The notes under the pieces are model-generated. The model saw only the letters and a list, made by a program, of their open reading frames with translations. It did no database searches and was not told the origin of the DNA. A stretch of DNA of 64,000 nucleotides, from positions 310,001 to 374,000 of the forward strand of contig SRSI01000004.1 in the NCBI GenBank assembly GCA_005656395.1, in the 5' to 3' direction. Source of the DNA: Strongyloides papillosus (taxonomy: Eukaryota; Nematoda; Chromadorea; Rhabditida; Strongyloididae). Each line of letters starts with the position of its first letter. Within the stretch, counting starts at the first letter, position 1. Positions 36,455-46,052 of this stretch are shown here, piece after piece. The position numbers and the translations under genes were made by a program.

Positions 36455-37317
36455 CGTGGTTTGTCCCAAAAGTAATAAGAATGATTTCGTTACGACGCTC
36501 ACAGGCATCGTATTAAAAAGGTGAAGATACCATTTTGTAGAGAAAATTCTCCTCTACAAAATGGCATATATTTCATCTAATTTCAAGCTCAAAAAAATTT
36601 GTTATGTTAAAAAAAGTAGACCCATATTTGGTACCCTCGTCACCCGAAAAAATATCATTATTTTAGGTGGCAAAAATATTTCAAAAAATAAAAACAAGAC
36701 GTCGAAGATAAAAATCCTACAGGTCAATTATTTATTATGCATTGAGTCACTCATCATTGCCTGTTGAAGAGTTTTAATGTTCGGCAATTATTCCCACTTT
36801 ACCTCTTGTTCCCTATAGACAACCTAGAACGTGTAACTTCTTTCTATTCTTCATAATTAAAAACTATTCAAAATGATAATACTTTGAGAATTAAGAAAAT
36901 GTATGATTAGCTTCAACGAGTGCTGTAAACAGTCGTATAAATCAAGAATTTGGATTGATGACAAAAACGTTTTTTTTATTTTGCTTTCGCATTTTCTATG
37001 TTTCTGTAGTATTTTTTTCATGTTTTGTACAAAAATTAATTGCCTAACGTTGTTTGACACTCTTTTGCATGTTAATTTTTAATGAAATTAAAAAATTTTT
37101 TGTTTGCACGTGAATGATATTTTTTCGCGTGACGAGGGTACCAAACATGGGTCTACTTTTTTAAACATAAAACATTTTGTAGTGCTTGGATTTAGATGCG
37201 ATATATGTCATTTTGTAGAGAAGAATTTTCTCTACAAAACAGTATTCTCATCTTTTTAATACGATGCATGTAGGCGTCGTAACGAAATCATTCTCATTAC
37301 ATTTGGGACAAACCATG
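36455..37317. mobile_element. 0.86 kb inverted-repeat element with GTGGTTTGTCCC ends (element K)
   Basis: The left tip CGTGGTTTGTCCCAAAAGTA and right tip TTTGGGACAAACCATG are flanked by TA. Inverted homology runs about 190 bp in from each end, through CGTTACGACGC / GCGTCGTAACG, TTTTGTAGAGAAAATTC and its inverse, and TAGACCCATATTTGGTACCC versus GGGTACCAAACATGGGTCTA. The interior is noncoding. TA insertion suggests a Tc1/mariner-type non-autonomous element. Confidence 0.75.
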
Positions 37318-38685
37318 TATTCTTTCCTTTTATAGTCCTCGAGGTGATAGATGTATTCATACTGATATGAACTAGTATATCTTTACTCCAACACGACACT
37401 TAAGGTTCAAAAATATAACTATTGAAGTATTTAAGAATGATAAAAGCTATCCGTTATTAAAAAATCTTAAAAATTTTGAACACACTTAACAATTTTCTAA
37501 ATAAGGAAATAAAATTATAATAGTGAATTTAAAAATACTATTATTAATGTTTAAATAATAAAATTTTTAAGAAGTTTTTCTAGTGCGATATGTACAATTT
37601 AGTAGTAGATTTTACTATAAAAATAAATTACAAAGACAATAGTGGCCACATAAATTTTATTTATTTAAAATCTCATTGCCGTTTACTTATTATTATACAA
37701 ATATTATTATTTTTACTAACTCCTTACACACGTTACTAGAAATTCCTACACACGTTCCTAGAAAAAAAATAAAATTAATTAATTAGGAATAGAATACAGC
37801 AATGGATAAGAAAATCAAAACCAAACTAAATAAAATTTAGATGACACATAACAGTTGTATATTAGTTTTTTTTTATGACATTTAAAAATGCGTGACAAGA
37901 ACAGTTTTATTTTAATCGTTACTGTTTTACTAAATATAATTTAAAACGCTAGTACAAAATGAAGATATCGCGATATTTCAAAATAATTATAGCCGTTAAA
38001 ATTAAAATATTTTTTGTTCCCTTAATAAAATATTTACACTAAAAAAAGCTTGAATATTTTTCATATCTATACAAAATTGCTATTTTTATAATTATATATT
38101 ATGTATACTTTTTAATCTATCACAAGATATTAAAAATACAAATATTATTATAACAAAAATAAAGTTTATCAATATTAGCAAAATATTTATAAATTTTATT
38201 ATTTGTCATTATTACTTTATATATTTTTTAAATTTTTTATTGAAAATATGTTTAGTTAGTTGTAAATTATATTGTTGCATATGTAATTAAAATAGAGCAG
38301 TTTTTTATTTTTTCAAAAGTTATAGAAGCAATAAGTAAATATTTTTGGCAGTATTAATATTAAAGTATTTATTTGTTCATAAGGCATAAAAAAGCTCCAT
38401 GAACTTTACGGATTTTAACCATTTCTTTATCATTTAGATGTAATTAATAGTTTGTGTAATTTTCTATATTATTTGTAAATTTATAGTTACTTTTAACGCA
38501 TTTAAATTTAAAAAATTGCTATTAATAGTATTTTTTCAACGATGGCTAAAAAAATCATAAAATAATAGTTTTTAGTATATTTCTATTTTGCTTATACTTT
38601 TGCTTTTAATAAGTTTATTAAAATAATTTTTTAAGTAAAGTTTACAGTGCTTTTCATTTAAAAATTAAGATTAATAAATAGAATA
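37318..38685. other. AT-rich intergenic region with a 23-bp direct repeat
   Basis: No gene seen. Two adjacent 23-bp units, TCCTTACACACGTTACTAG... and TCCTACACACGTTCCTAG..., lie at 37721-37743 and 37744-37766. Confidence 0.4.
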
Positions 38686-39642
38686 CACACAAAAAATAAA
38701 AAGGACACAAGTTTGCATAAAATGTAACAAATTTGTCCCACTTAAAAAAAATTTGAATTTTCTTAATTTGCGACTAATTTTTCCTCAACTATTTCGTATT
38801 TAAAAATTAAAACAATAATTAGAGGATTGTTAAAATAAATTTTTATTTTTTAGTAAATTTTTTTAATTTTAAAACTTAAGTTTTTTCTACAATAAATTTT
38901 AAAATGCAAATTTAGAATTTTATTTTAAGTAAAATTACAAACACTTTCGTAAAAAAACATTTTTAACATATTACAGTACATTTTTTCTATGTTTCAATAG
39001 TTTGAGTAATTATAAATTATATTATTATATGAAATTTTCATATTTGATAGTCTAAATTTTTTTATAATGTCTTTAAGATCATCTTTTACAATCAAACTTA
39101 TGAAAAGTTATAAATAATATGGATTTTTATTTATAGTAATAAAAAACTTCTACATATTTTAATTTAAAATAAGACGAAAACTAAAATAATATTTTTAATT
39201 AATAATTTTTTGTGTGTTTAAATAATTATTACTTTTCATTATTATTATTATAAAATTTGAAAATTTCTAAACTTATTGTTGCTAATAAACTGTTTAAATT
39301 GATGATTTTTATTTAAACATTTATAACTTCAAGCAAAATTAACTTTAATAGCGTTTTCTACAAAATAAAGGAAAAAAACAAGTTGGGATCTAAAATGAGC
39401 ATAATGTCATAAAAAATATCAAAATTAAAAAAAGCCACATTAATTAAAAAGTCATACATATATATTTTTGTATAAAAACGGCAAAATGTATGCGACAACC
39501 TAAAATTTTGCATCGTTTTAAAATTTTTGCTGTCGCTTGATATTTATAAAATTTGAATAATATTCAATTTTTTAAAATGGTGGGACATTTTTTTGCATCA
39601 TAGATAGAATTGTCAAAATTTGTCTTTTTTATTTTTTGTGTG
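38686..39642. mobile_element. CACACAAAAA-ended TA-inserting DNA element, copy J
   Basis: 957 bp, CACACAAAAAATAAAAAGGA to ATTTTTTGTGTG, with TA on both sides. Uninterrupted, and the closest relative in the window of copy B (shared GAGCATAATGTCATAAAAAA near the right third). Noncoding. Confidence 0.8.
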
Positions 39643-39727
39643 TATAAGTTTTAAAAAACATTATATTTCTATTGGAAAGTAAGTTAAAAAATAATTTTCA
39701 CCACCTATTTTAGTATCAAGCATTCTA

Positions 39728-41163
39728 CAGGGTGGCCCGCGTAAGACTCCCCAGACATTTGCATATGTAGCTCTGCGTGTAGATAAGCTACAAATATGGT
39801 ATTATACTCATTTTGCAGCTGAGATACATATGATGCTAATTATATAGACTACACAACGGAATGTGGATTCTGGGTGGAGTTATGGACCTTCAAAAATTGG
39901 GTTCGTTTTTCGACTTTCACTAAATGTAACTTTTTTATTTGAAGAGATTTTTTAAAAATTCTTGCAGATTCTGAAAGTACAAAGTCTTTTGTACTAAATC
40001 CTAAAATTACGTAAAAATTGAAGTCCGGCAACTTTGTTTAATTTTTAAATAAAAGTTAAAAATCTTGATTTTTGTCAAAAAATCGATGTTTTTTAAGAAT
40101 ATTTTAAAAATTGTTTATTGATATTCTGATAGAGTAAGCAAAGCTCTATCGAATAAGTATAGTGTCACTTAATTTGAATAAGTTTGAAGAAAGTTATGAA
40201 TAGTCAAAAATTGACCATATTTTACAATAATTCTATAAAAAAAGAAAATATGTCAGTCTTTTTCAAATTTTCGGACACGAATTATGTTTCATTTTCAAAA
40301 GTATTAAAAATATTGCCCTTATTTAATAAAAACTTGCTCATATTTTAAAAATACAGGGTATGAGATTATGAGTGGATATACAAGAAATTAAAAAAACACA
40401 TTATAATTGTTCTTACAGAGTAATATCTATACAAAATAGTTTAAAACAATTGTAAATAGTGTGAAAATATTAGAAAAATTATTTTTTTCTTGAATTTGTG
40501 TGATAAAAAATATTTCAGTTCTTAAGACAATTTATGAACTAACAAGTAATCATCTGTAAACTAATATGAATAAGTAGTCTTATTATTGCTACTAGGATAC
40601 CATAAAGATCGAGGAAAGTATTATTTGTATTTTAACTTTCATATAAAAGTGTCAAAAAGTCGACTTTGGCAAATCATAACTTCTTTCAATGTCAACCGCT
40701 CAGAACGGTCATATACTCATTCGATAGAGCTTCGCTTACTCTATCAGAATATTAATAAAAGTTTTTTAAAAATTATCTGATTAAAATTTTATTCTTAAAA
40801 AACATCGATTTTTTGGCAAAAATCAAGATTTTTGACTTTTATTTAAAAATTTAACATAGTTGCCAGACTTCAATTTTTATGTAATTTTGAGGGTTAATAC
40901 AAAAGACTTTGTACTTTTAGAATCTACAACAATTTTTAAAAAATCTTTCCAAATAGAAAAGTTTCATTTAGTGAAAGTCGAAAAATGAACCCAATTTTTG
41001 AAGGTCCATAACTCCACCTAGAATCCACATTCCGTTGTGTAGTCTATATAATTAGCATCATATGTATCTCAGCTGCAAAATGAGTATAATACCATATTTG
41101 TAGCTTATCTACACGCAGAGCTACATATGCAAATGTCTGGGGAGTCTTACGCGGGCCACCCTG
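39728..41163. mobile_element. 1.44 kb fold-back element with CAGGGTGGCCCGCG ends (element H)
   Basis: Arms of about 435 bp in inverse orientation, nearly identical: CAGGGTGGCCCGCGTAAGAC at the left versus GTCTTACGCGGGCCACCCTG at the right, and GAATGTGGATTCTGGGTGGA versus TCCACCTAGAATCCACATTC. TA flanks both ends. Each arm carries the GATAGAG...CTCTATC hairpin (40128-40150 and 40723-40745). The roughly 550 bp centre is noncoding. The high arm identity suggests recent origin or gene conversion. Confidence 0.8.
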
Positions 41164-41165
41164 TA

Positions 41166-43297
41166 TATAATGCAATTGTCACATTTATTTTCAAAGAATT
41201 TTTAAGTTCATGAATAAATTTTTAAAAATTCTTAAAGAAATCTGTTTTGGTGATTTTACTAATTTACAAAATTTTAAATACATTTTTTTAGATATAGATA
41301 AACTATTATTACGGTAGAATTTAAATTTCAATGTTGTTTTTTAACGTAAAGCTATTTATTTAAATTAACTAACTAAAATTGTATTATTAATTCTTGGGAT
41401 TTTCGCTACATTCTACCAAAACACCCATTTTAAGGGAAGTCATACACATCCTCTACAAGTATAATTAAGGAAGAAGTTACATCTTAAATATGTAGTATAA
41501 TATATAATAAATAATTAAAATTATTAAACAAACTTTCTTATGCACATAATGTGTAAGTCAGGTTCAAAGTATAAAAACTAATAAATCATTTAACTTTAAA
41601 AATTTGAATGTTCGTAGGTTTTAAAGCCAACTAGTGTTTTGCATTATTTTTTATATTCATTTCTTAATTTGTTTGTTTCTTGTATTAAAATTTTTTTCCT
41701 AACATCAATATAAAATAGTATTTATATTAAAGCAATAAATAAAATATAATATAACAGATCAAAAATATTTAAATAAAGAAATGATTTATTTATAATAATT
41801 ATAAGAAAATTATTTAGTATAGTGTCGAATTATTTTTCATTTACTTTTTTTTCTGATTACGAAAAAGTTCTCACAAAATATCGCATTTAAAAATTTTGCA
41901 TTCCATCTTTCAGATTATTCATTTTTGGAAGTTAAAAGCAACTTCAGAAGTTTGCAGTATATTAGAAAAATTTCCAAAACTAAATAAACATCTTTTTTAA
42001 TTTATGATCACAAAAAGTATTTTTAGTTAATATGAAATAAGCCTGTTTGATTTGCTTTTGTTTATATAATATTGGAAAACATCATATTATATAAGATACC
42101 TAGATTGCTTCTAACAACTATTTTTTTCTATTAATAAGCTTGTGATTAACAATTTCTTTTTTTAATAGTTAAATAACAGTATTATTGAAAATTTAATTAT
42201 AAAATTTTTTAACATAAGATTAAACACTATAATGTAAACATAAAAAAATTAAAACGAAAAATATGTATTTTTATGTTATAGAATATAGTAATATTTTTTA
42301 TTTTAAACTTATAGTACAAAAAAATAATAAAATAAATAGAAATTTTTTTACCAACATTTTGATAAACTTTTATTTTAATTGAGAAGCAACTTTAAAAATC
42401 CAAAAATGTATATATCTATAGATATTTATTGTTAAAGTTAACAGGCAGTAATAATGATTTTTATTATCATTTGTTTTTTAAAAAAAATTATTTTTCGCTT
42501 CATAGTTAGCAAAGTTAGTATTTTGATAAAGATCATATGTTTTAAAGGTGTTATCTTGCAATAAAATGCTTTTAATTTTAAAAAGATATTTTATTTCTGC
42601 ATAATTTTTTATTTTAAGTTTGATACAAATTAAGTGTTATGAATTTTTTTCTTACGGAAGATTAGCATATTATAATTTAAGAAATATCAAACATCACCTA
42701 GCAGATAAACGTTTTTTTTTCTAATATTTTACCAATAATTTTGGCTACGTATTTTATAATTTCAAAAAAAAATTTGTTAATTTTTATAATCCTAATGATA
42801 TTCTACACAAAGTTAAATAAAAAAGTGTTCTTGCTTTTTTGTAAAAAATACTTTTAACACTTACATAGATATTAATTAGAAAATCAAAATGTTTAATGAA
42901 TATTTATGTCTTTAATCTTTAATACATGTATTTTAAACACTTATTAATTAAAAGATATCATTTTTTATATGGTACTAAGCATATCAAATTTAGTAATCAT
43001 AAAATATTATTTAATTTAAAATAAAAAAGATTTATAAAAAACAGTATTTCAAAATTAAAAATATTTAAAAAAAAGTACATTATCTAAATGTTAATGATTT
43101 AAAGAAACAATTTCTTCAAAATATCTGATTTTTCACCAAATTTAATAAAAAACAATATTATTTTTTTATGTAATGCAAATAAAGATGTATTTAATCGCCT
43201 CTGATCTGATTTCATAAAATTTTTCTAAAGTACATTTATTGCTTGTTTCAGCTACTATAAATTTGACACTAAAACGAATAAATGTTAAAATATTAAA
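41166..43297. other. AT-rich intergenic region
   Basis: About 2.1 kb with no supportable gene or repeat. It contains the upstream region of the ShKT-domain gene. Confidence 0.45.
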
Positions 43298-45484
43298 ATG
43301 AAAGTTCAATACATTTTTTTTTTTGCATATTTATTTACACTCATATGGAAAATATTTACTAAGAATCATAATATTCAATCATCTGAAAATTTTGTAATTA
43401 ATCTAAATGATAAACTTATAATTAAATCCAAAAATGGAAAACAAAGTAAGTATTTAGTTTACAACTTTTTAGTATTAAAAAGTATTATATTGAATTCTCA
43501 AAATAGCAAAAAGCAAATTTTACACAATGCCTCTTTGAATTCAACCGATTCCTCCAATTTAAATAGTAATAACACTTTAGAAAGTGAAATATCTGATATT
43601 AAAAAAAATAATAACGAATTATCACCTTTAATATCCAATTCTCCAGAAATTTTAGCTGTTAACCTAAAAAATACAACATCTACAGAGAAAAAAGTTATGT
43701 TAACAAATTATACGAACATTAATGAAGTGTTTAAAGAATCGACAAATTCCGAAGTTATAAAAACAATTAATTTAGAAAAAAAAGCAACAAATAAAGAATA
43801 CAAACCAGATGAATCAACAAATACCGAAATTAAAGATTCTGTAGATGAAAGTAAAATATCTGATTCTGAATCTGATCCAAATGAATCTGAAAATAGCGAC
43901 AATGAAAATTCTTCAGATAATAAATCCTCTGATTTCGAAAAAAAAGACATTGTAGATTCTAATGATAAATCAAACGAATTGAAAAAGGATATGGATAAAG
44001 AATCTGAAGGTGAAAAATTGGTTGATGTTGAAGAAGAAACTGTAGGTAAAAAAGAAGACTCAACTGAATCATCGAATACCGAAATTAAAGATTCTGTAGA
44101 TGAAAGTAAAATATCTGATTCTGAATCTAATCCAAATGAATCTGAAAATAACGACAATGAAAATTCTTCAGATGATAAATCCTCTGATTTCGAAAAAAAA
44201 GACACTGAAGATTCGAATGATAAATCAACTGAATTGAAAAAGGATATGGATAAAGAATCTGAAGGTGAAAAATTGGTTGATATTGAAGAAGAAACTGTAG
44301 GTAAAAAAGAAGACTCAACTGAATCATCGAATACCGAAATTAAAGATTCTGTAGATGAAAGTAAAATATCTGATTCTGAATTTAATCCAAATGAATCTGA
44401 AAATAATGACAATGAAAATTCTTCAGATAAAGTTCTAACCGATTTAGAAAGGAAGGAAATTATAGATTCTGGTGATGGACAGACAAAGTTGGGAAAAACT
44501 GAAGAGCAAATACCAAAGGGTGATGATGAACCACATGCTCTTGACCCTGACCTCATACTAACCGAAACAACGAACAGTGAAATTAAAAATCTTCCAGATA
44601 AAAATTCAATAAATTCGGAAGAAAATGAGTCAATAAATTTAGAGAAGCAACCAACAGAATTAAAAGAAACTGGAGAGGAAGGTGATATGTCTAATCATGA
44701 AAATAAATCAAATGATTCATCAAACAGTAAGATTGATAAACAATCAAATAGAAATGAGACAGAAGATTCAGTAGATAAGCCTATTGTATTAACAAATAAC
44801 ATTACTGAAAATTCTCCTAGTGAAAATTCATCTTTGATTGAAGAAGAGACTGTGGATTTAAATACAGTACCAAATAATGGTTTTGAAAATGAAGACAAAG
44901 ACTTATCTAATGCAAATATTACAACATCACCCTCTAATTTAGTAGGTGATGTAGATGAAACATCTGTAAAATCAATGACTGACGACACAATAAAAGAGTT
45001 TATAGATGAAATAGACAACCCACTTGTTACAACTCAAGAGCCATCATTAATAAATTTATCCTCAACCTCTGAAGATTCAAGTCTTATAGAAGATGAATTA
45101 ACGACAACTCAAAAACCATGCGATGAAAAAAAGCCAAAACCATTAAAAGCAAGTAGAAGTAACAAAGAGGAGTTGATTGATATTGACACATATACTAATG
45201 AACCTACTCAAACAACAAATAGCCCATCCGATCTTTGTCATGATTTAATAGTTGGGTGTGAATTCTATAAAATGGCATGTTCAGATAATACAGTAGGTAA
45301 ACATATTAGCAATCTATGCCCTTACACATGTGATAAATGCCAAAAACCACTTTCATCAGTTTGCCATGATACTTTTAATAATTGCCTACTTGCTAAACAT
45401 TTTGGTTATTGTGAATCTATTCTAATTCCAGATACACATCGTAAACAATATTGTCAAAAAACATGTGGATTATGTAGTAATTGA
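43298..45484 (+). CDS. Secreted acidic repeat protein with two C-terminal ShKT domains
   Basis: A single long frame of 728 residues. The N-terminus (MKVQYIFFFAYLFTLIW) is a signal peptide or anchor. Residues ~40-640 are low-complexity and disordered, rich in Asp, Glu, Ser, Asn, Lys and Thr, with an 85-residue (255-bp) unit repeated from about residue 170 (two full copies and a partial third) containing STESSNTEIKDSVDESKISD. The C-terminus holds two six-cysteine ShKT modules, at about 647-682 (ending CPYTCDKCQ) and 689-727 (ending CQKTCGLC). ShKT modules are common in nematode secreted proteins as compact binding domains; no enzyme domain is present. A 27-nt segment at 43446-43472 looks like a GT...AG unit but is in frame and open, so I kept it. 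A structural, surface or secretory role is inference. Confidence 0.82.
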   Translation: MKVQYIFFFAYLFTLIWKIFTKNHNIQSSENFVINLNDKLIIKSKNGKQSKYLVYNFLVLKSIILNSQNSKKQILHNASLNSTDSSNLNSNNTLESEISDIKKNNNELSPLISNSPEILAVNLKNTTSTEKKVMLTNYTNINEVFKESTNSEVIKTINLEKKATNKEYKPDESTNTEIKDSVDESKISDSESDPNESENSDNENSSDNKSSDFEKKDIVDSNDKSNELKKDMDKESEGEKLVDVEEETVGKKEDSTESSNTEIKDSVDESKISDSESNPNESENNDNENSSDDKSSDFEKKDTEDSNDKSTELKKDMDKESEGEKLVDIEEETVGKKEDSTESSNTEIKDSVDESKISDSEFNPNESENNDNENSSDKVLTDLERKEIIDSGDGQTKLGKTEEQIPKGDDEPHALDPDLILTETTNSEIKNLPDKNSINSEENESINLEKQPTELKETGEEGDMSNHENKSNDSSNSKIDKQSNRNETEDSVDKPIVLTNNITENSPSENSSLIEEETVDLNTVPNNGFENEDKDLSNANITTSPSNLVGDVDETSVKSMTDDTIKEFIDEIDNPLVTTQEPSLINLSSTSEDSSLIEDELTTTQKPCDEKKPKPLKASRSNKEELIDIDTYTNEPTQTTNSPSDLCHDLIVGCEFYKMACSDNTVGKHISNLCPYTCDKCQKPLSSVCHDTFNNCLLAKHFGYCESILIPDTHRKQYCQKTCGLCSN
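43806..44440 (+). repeat. 255-bp coding tandem repeat in the ShKT-domain gene
   Basis: The anchor word ACCGAAATTAAAGATTCTGT recurs at about 43823, 44078 and 44333, exactly 255 bp (85 codons) apart. Units 2 and 3 are nearly identical at the DNA level; the third breaks off after about 100 bp. The length being a multiple of three keeps the frame. Confidence 0.85.
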
Positions 45485-46052
45485 TATCCATTAATATTTT
45501 CTTTCACAAAAAATTTCAATGATGTAGTAATTTTATTATTATTTCAAACACAATCAAAAAACTAATAAGAAATTACTGAGATTAATACCTATATCTAAAA
45601 TCAACAATTTCCACTTTTATATCTTTCTATATAATACTGAGAATATTTATTTTCCATTTTTTAATTTTAAAACCAAATTAATTTCCTTAAATACGGAAAA
45701 AAAACAATTTTGTATAAATGGAATATGTTTCACTTTTTTGTTGAATATTTAAAAAAAGAGATGAAGAAATAGTCGATATGCCACAAACTTTCCATAATTT
45801 TAAAATAACGGAATTAAAATTATATTTAAAAATATAAAAGTATTATCTTATTAAGAAGAAAATTATTATAAATAATAAATAATCCTTCTTAAATATACTT
45901 CACATTTTGAAATTTAAAAATAACAAAATAAAATTTAGAAATTTATAAATTGTAAGTTAATTAAAAAGATTTTTGGTATAAAACAAATTTTGATTAAAAT
46001 CTAAAAAATTAAATATATTGCAATTTTAACGATATATATATTTTGGAAACAA
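45485..46052. other. Convergent 3' intergenic region
   Basis: Separates the 3' ends of the ShKT-domain gene (+) and the PPP4R4-like gene (-). AT-rich, with no distinct feature beyond expected polyadenylation-type AATAAA words (for example near 45871-45880). Confidence 0.45.

Noticed and set aside
43708..44556. 282-codon minus-strand open frame, Ser/Phe-rich
   Set aside because: It is the antisense shadow of the acidic repeat of the ShKT-domain gene; Glu/Asp/Ser codons read backwards give Phe/Ser/Leu.
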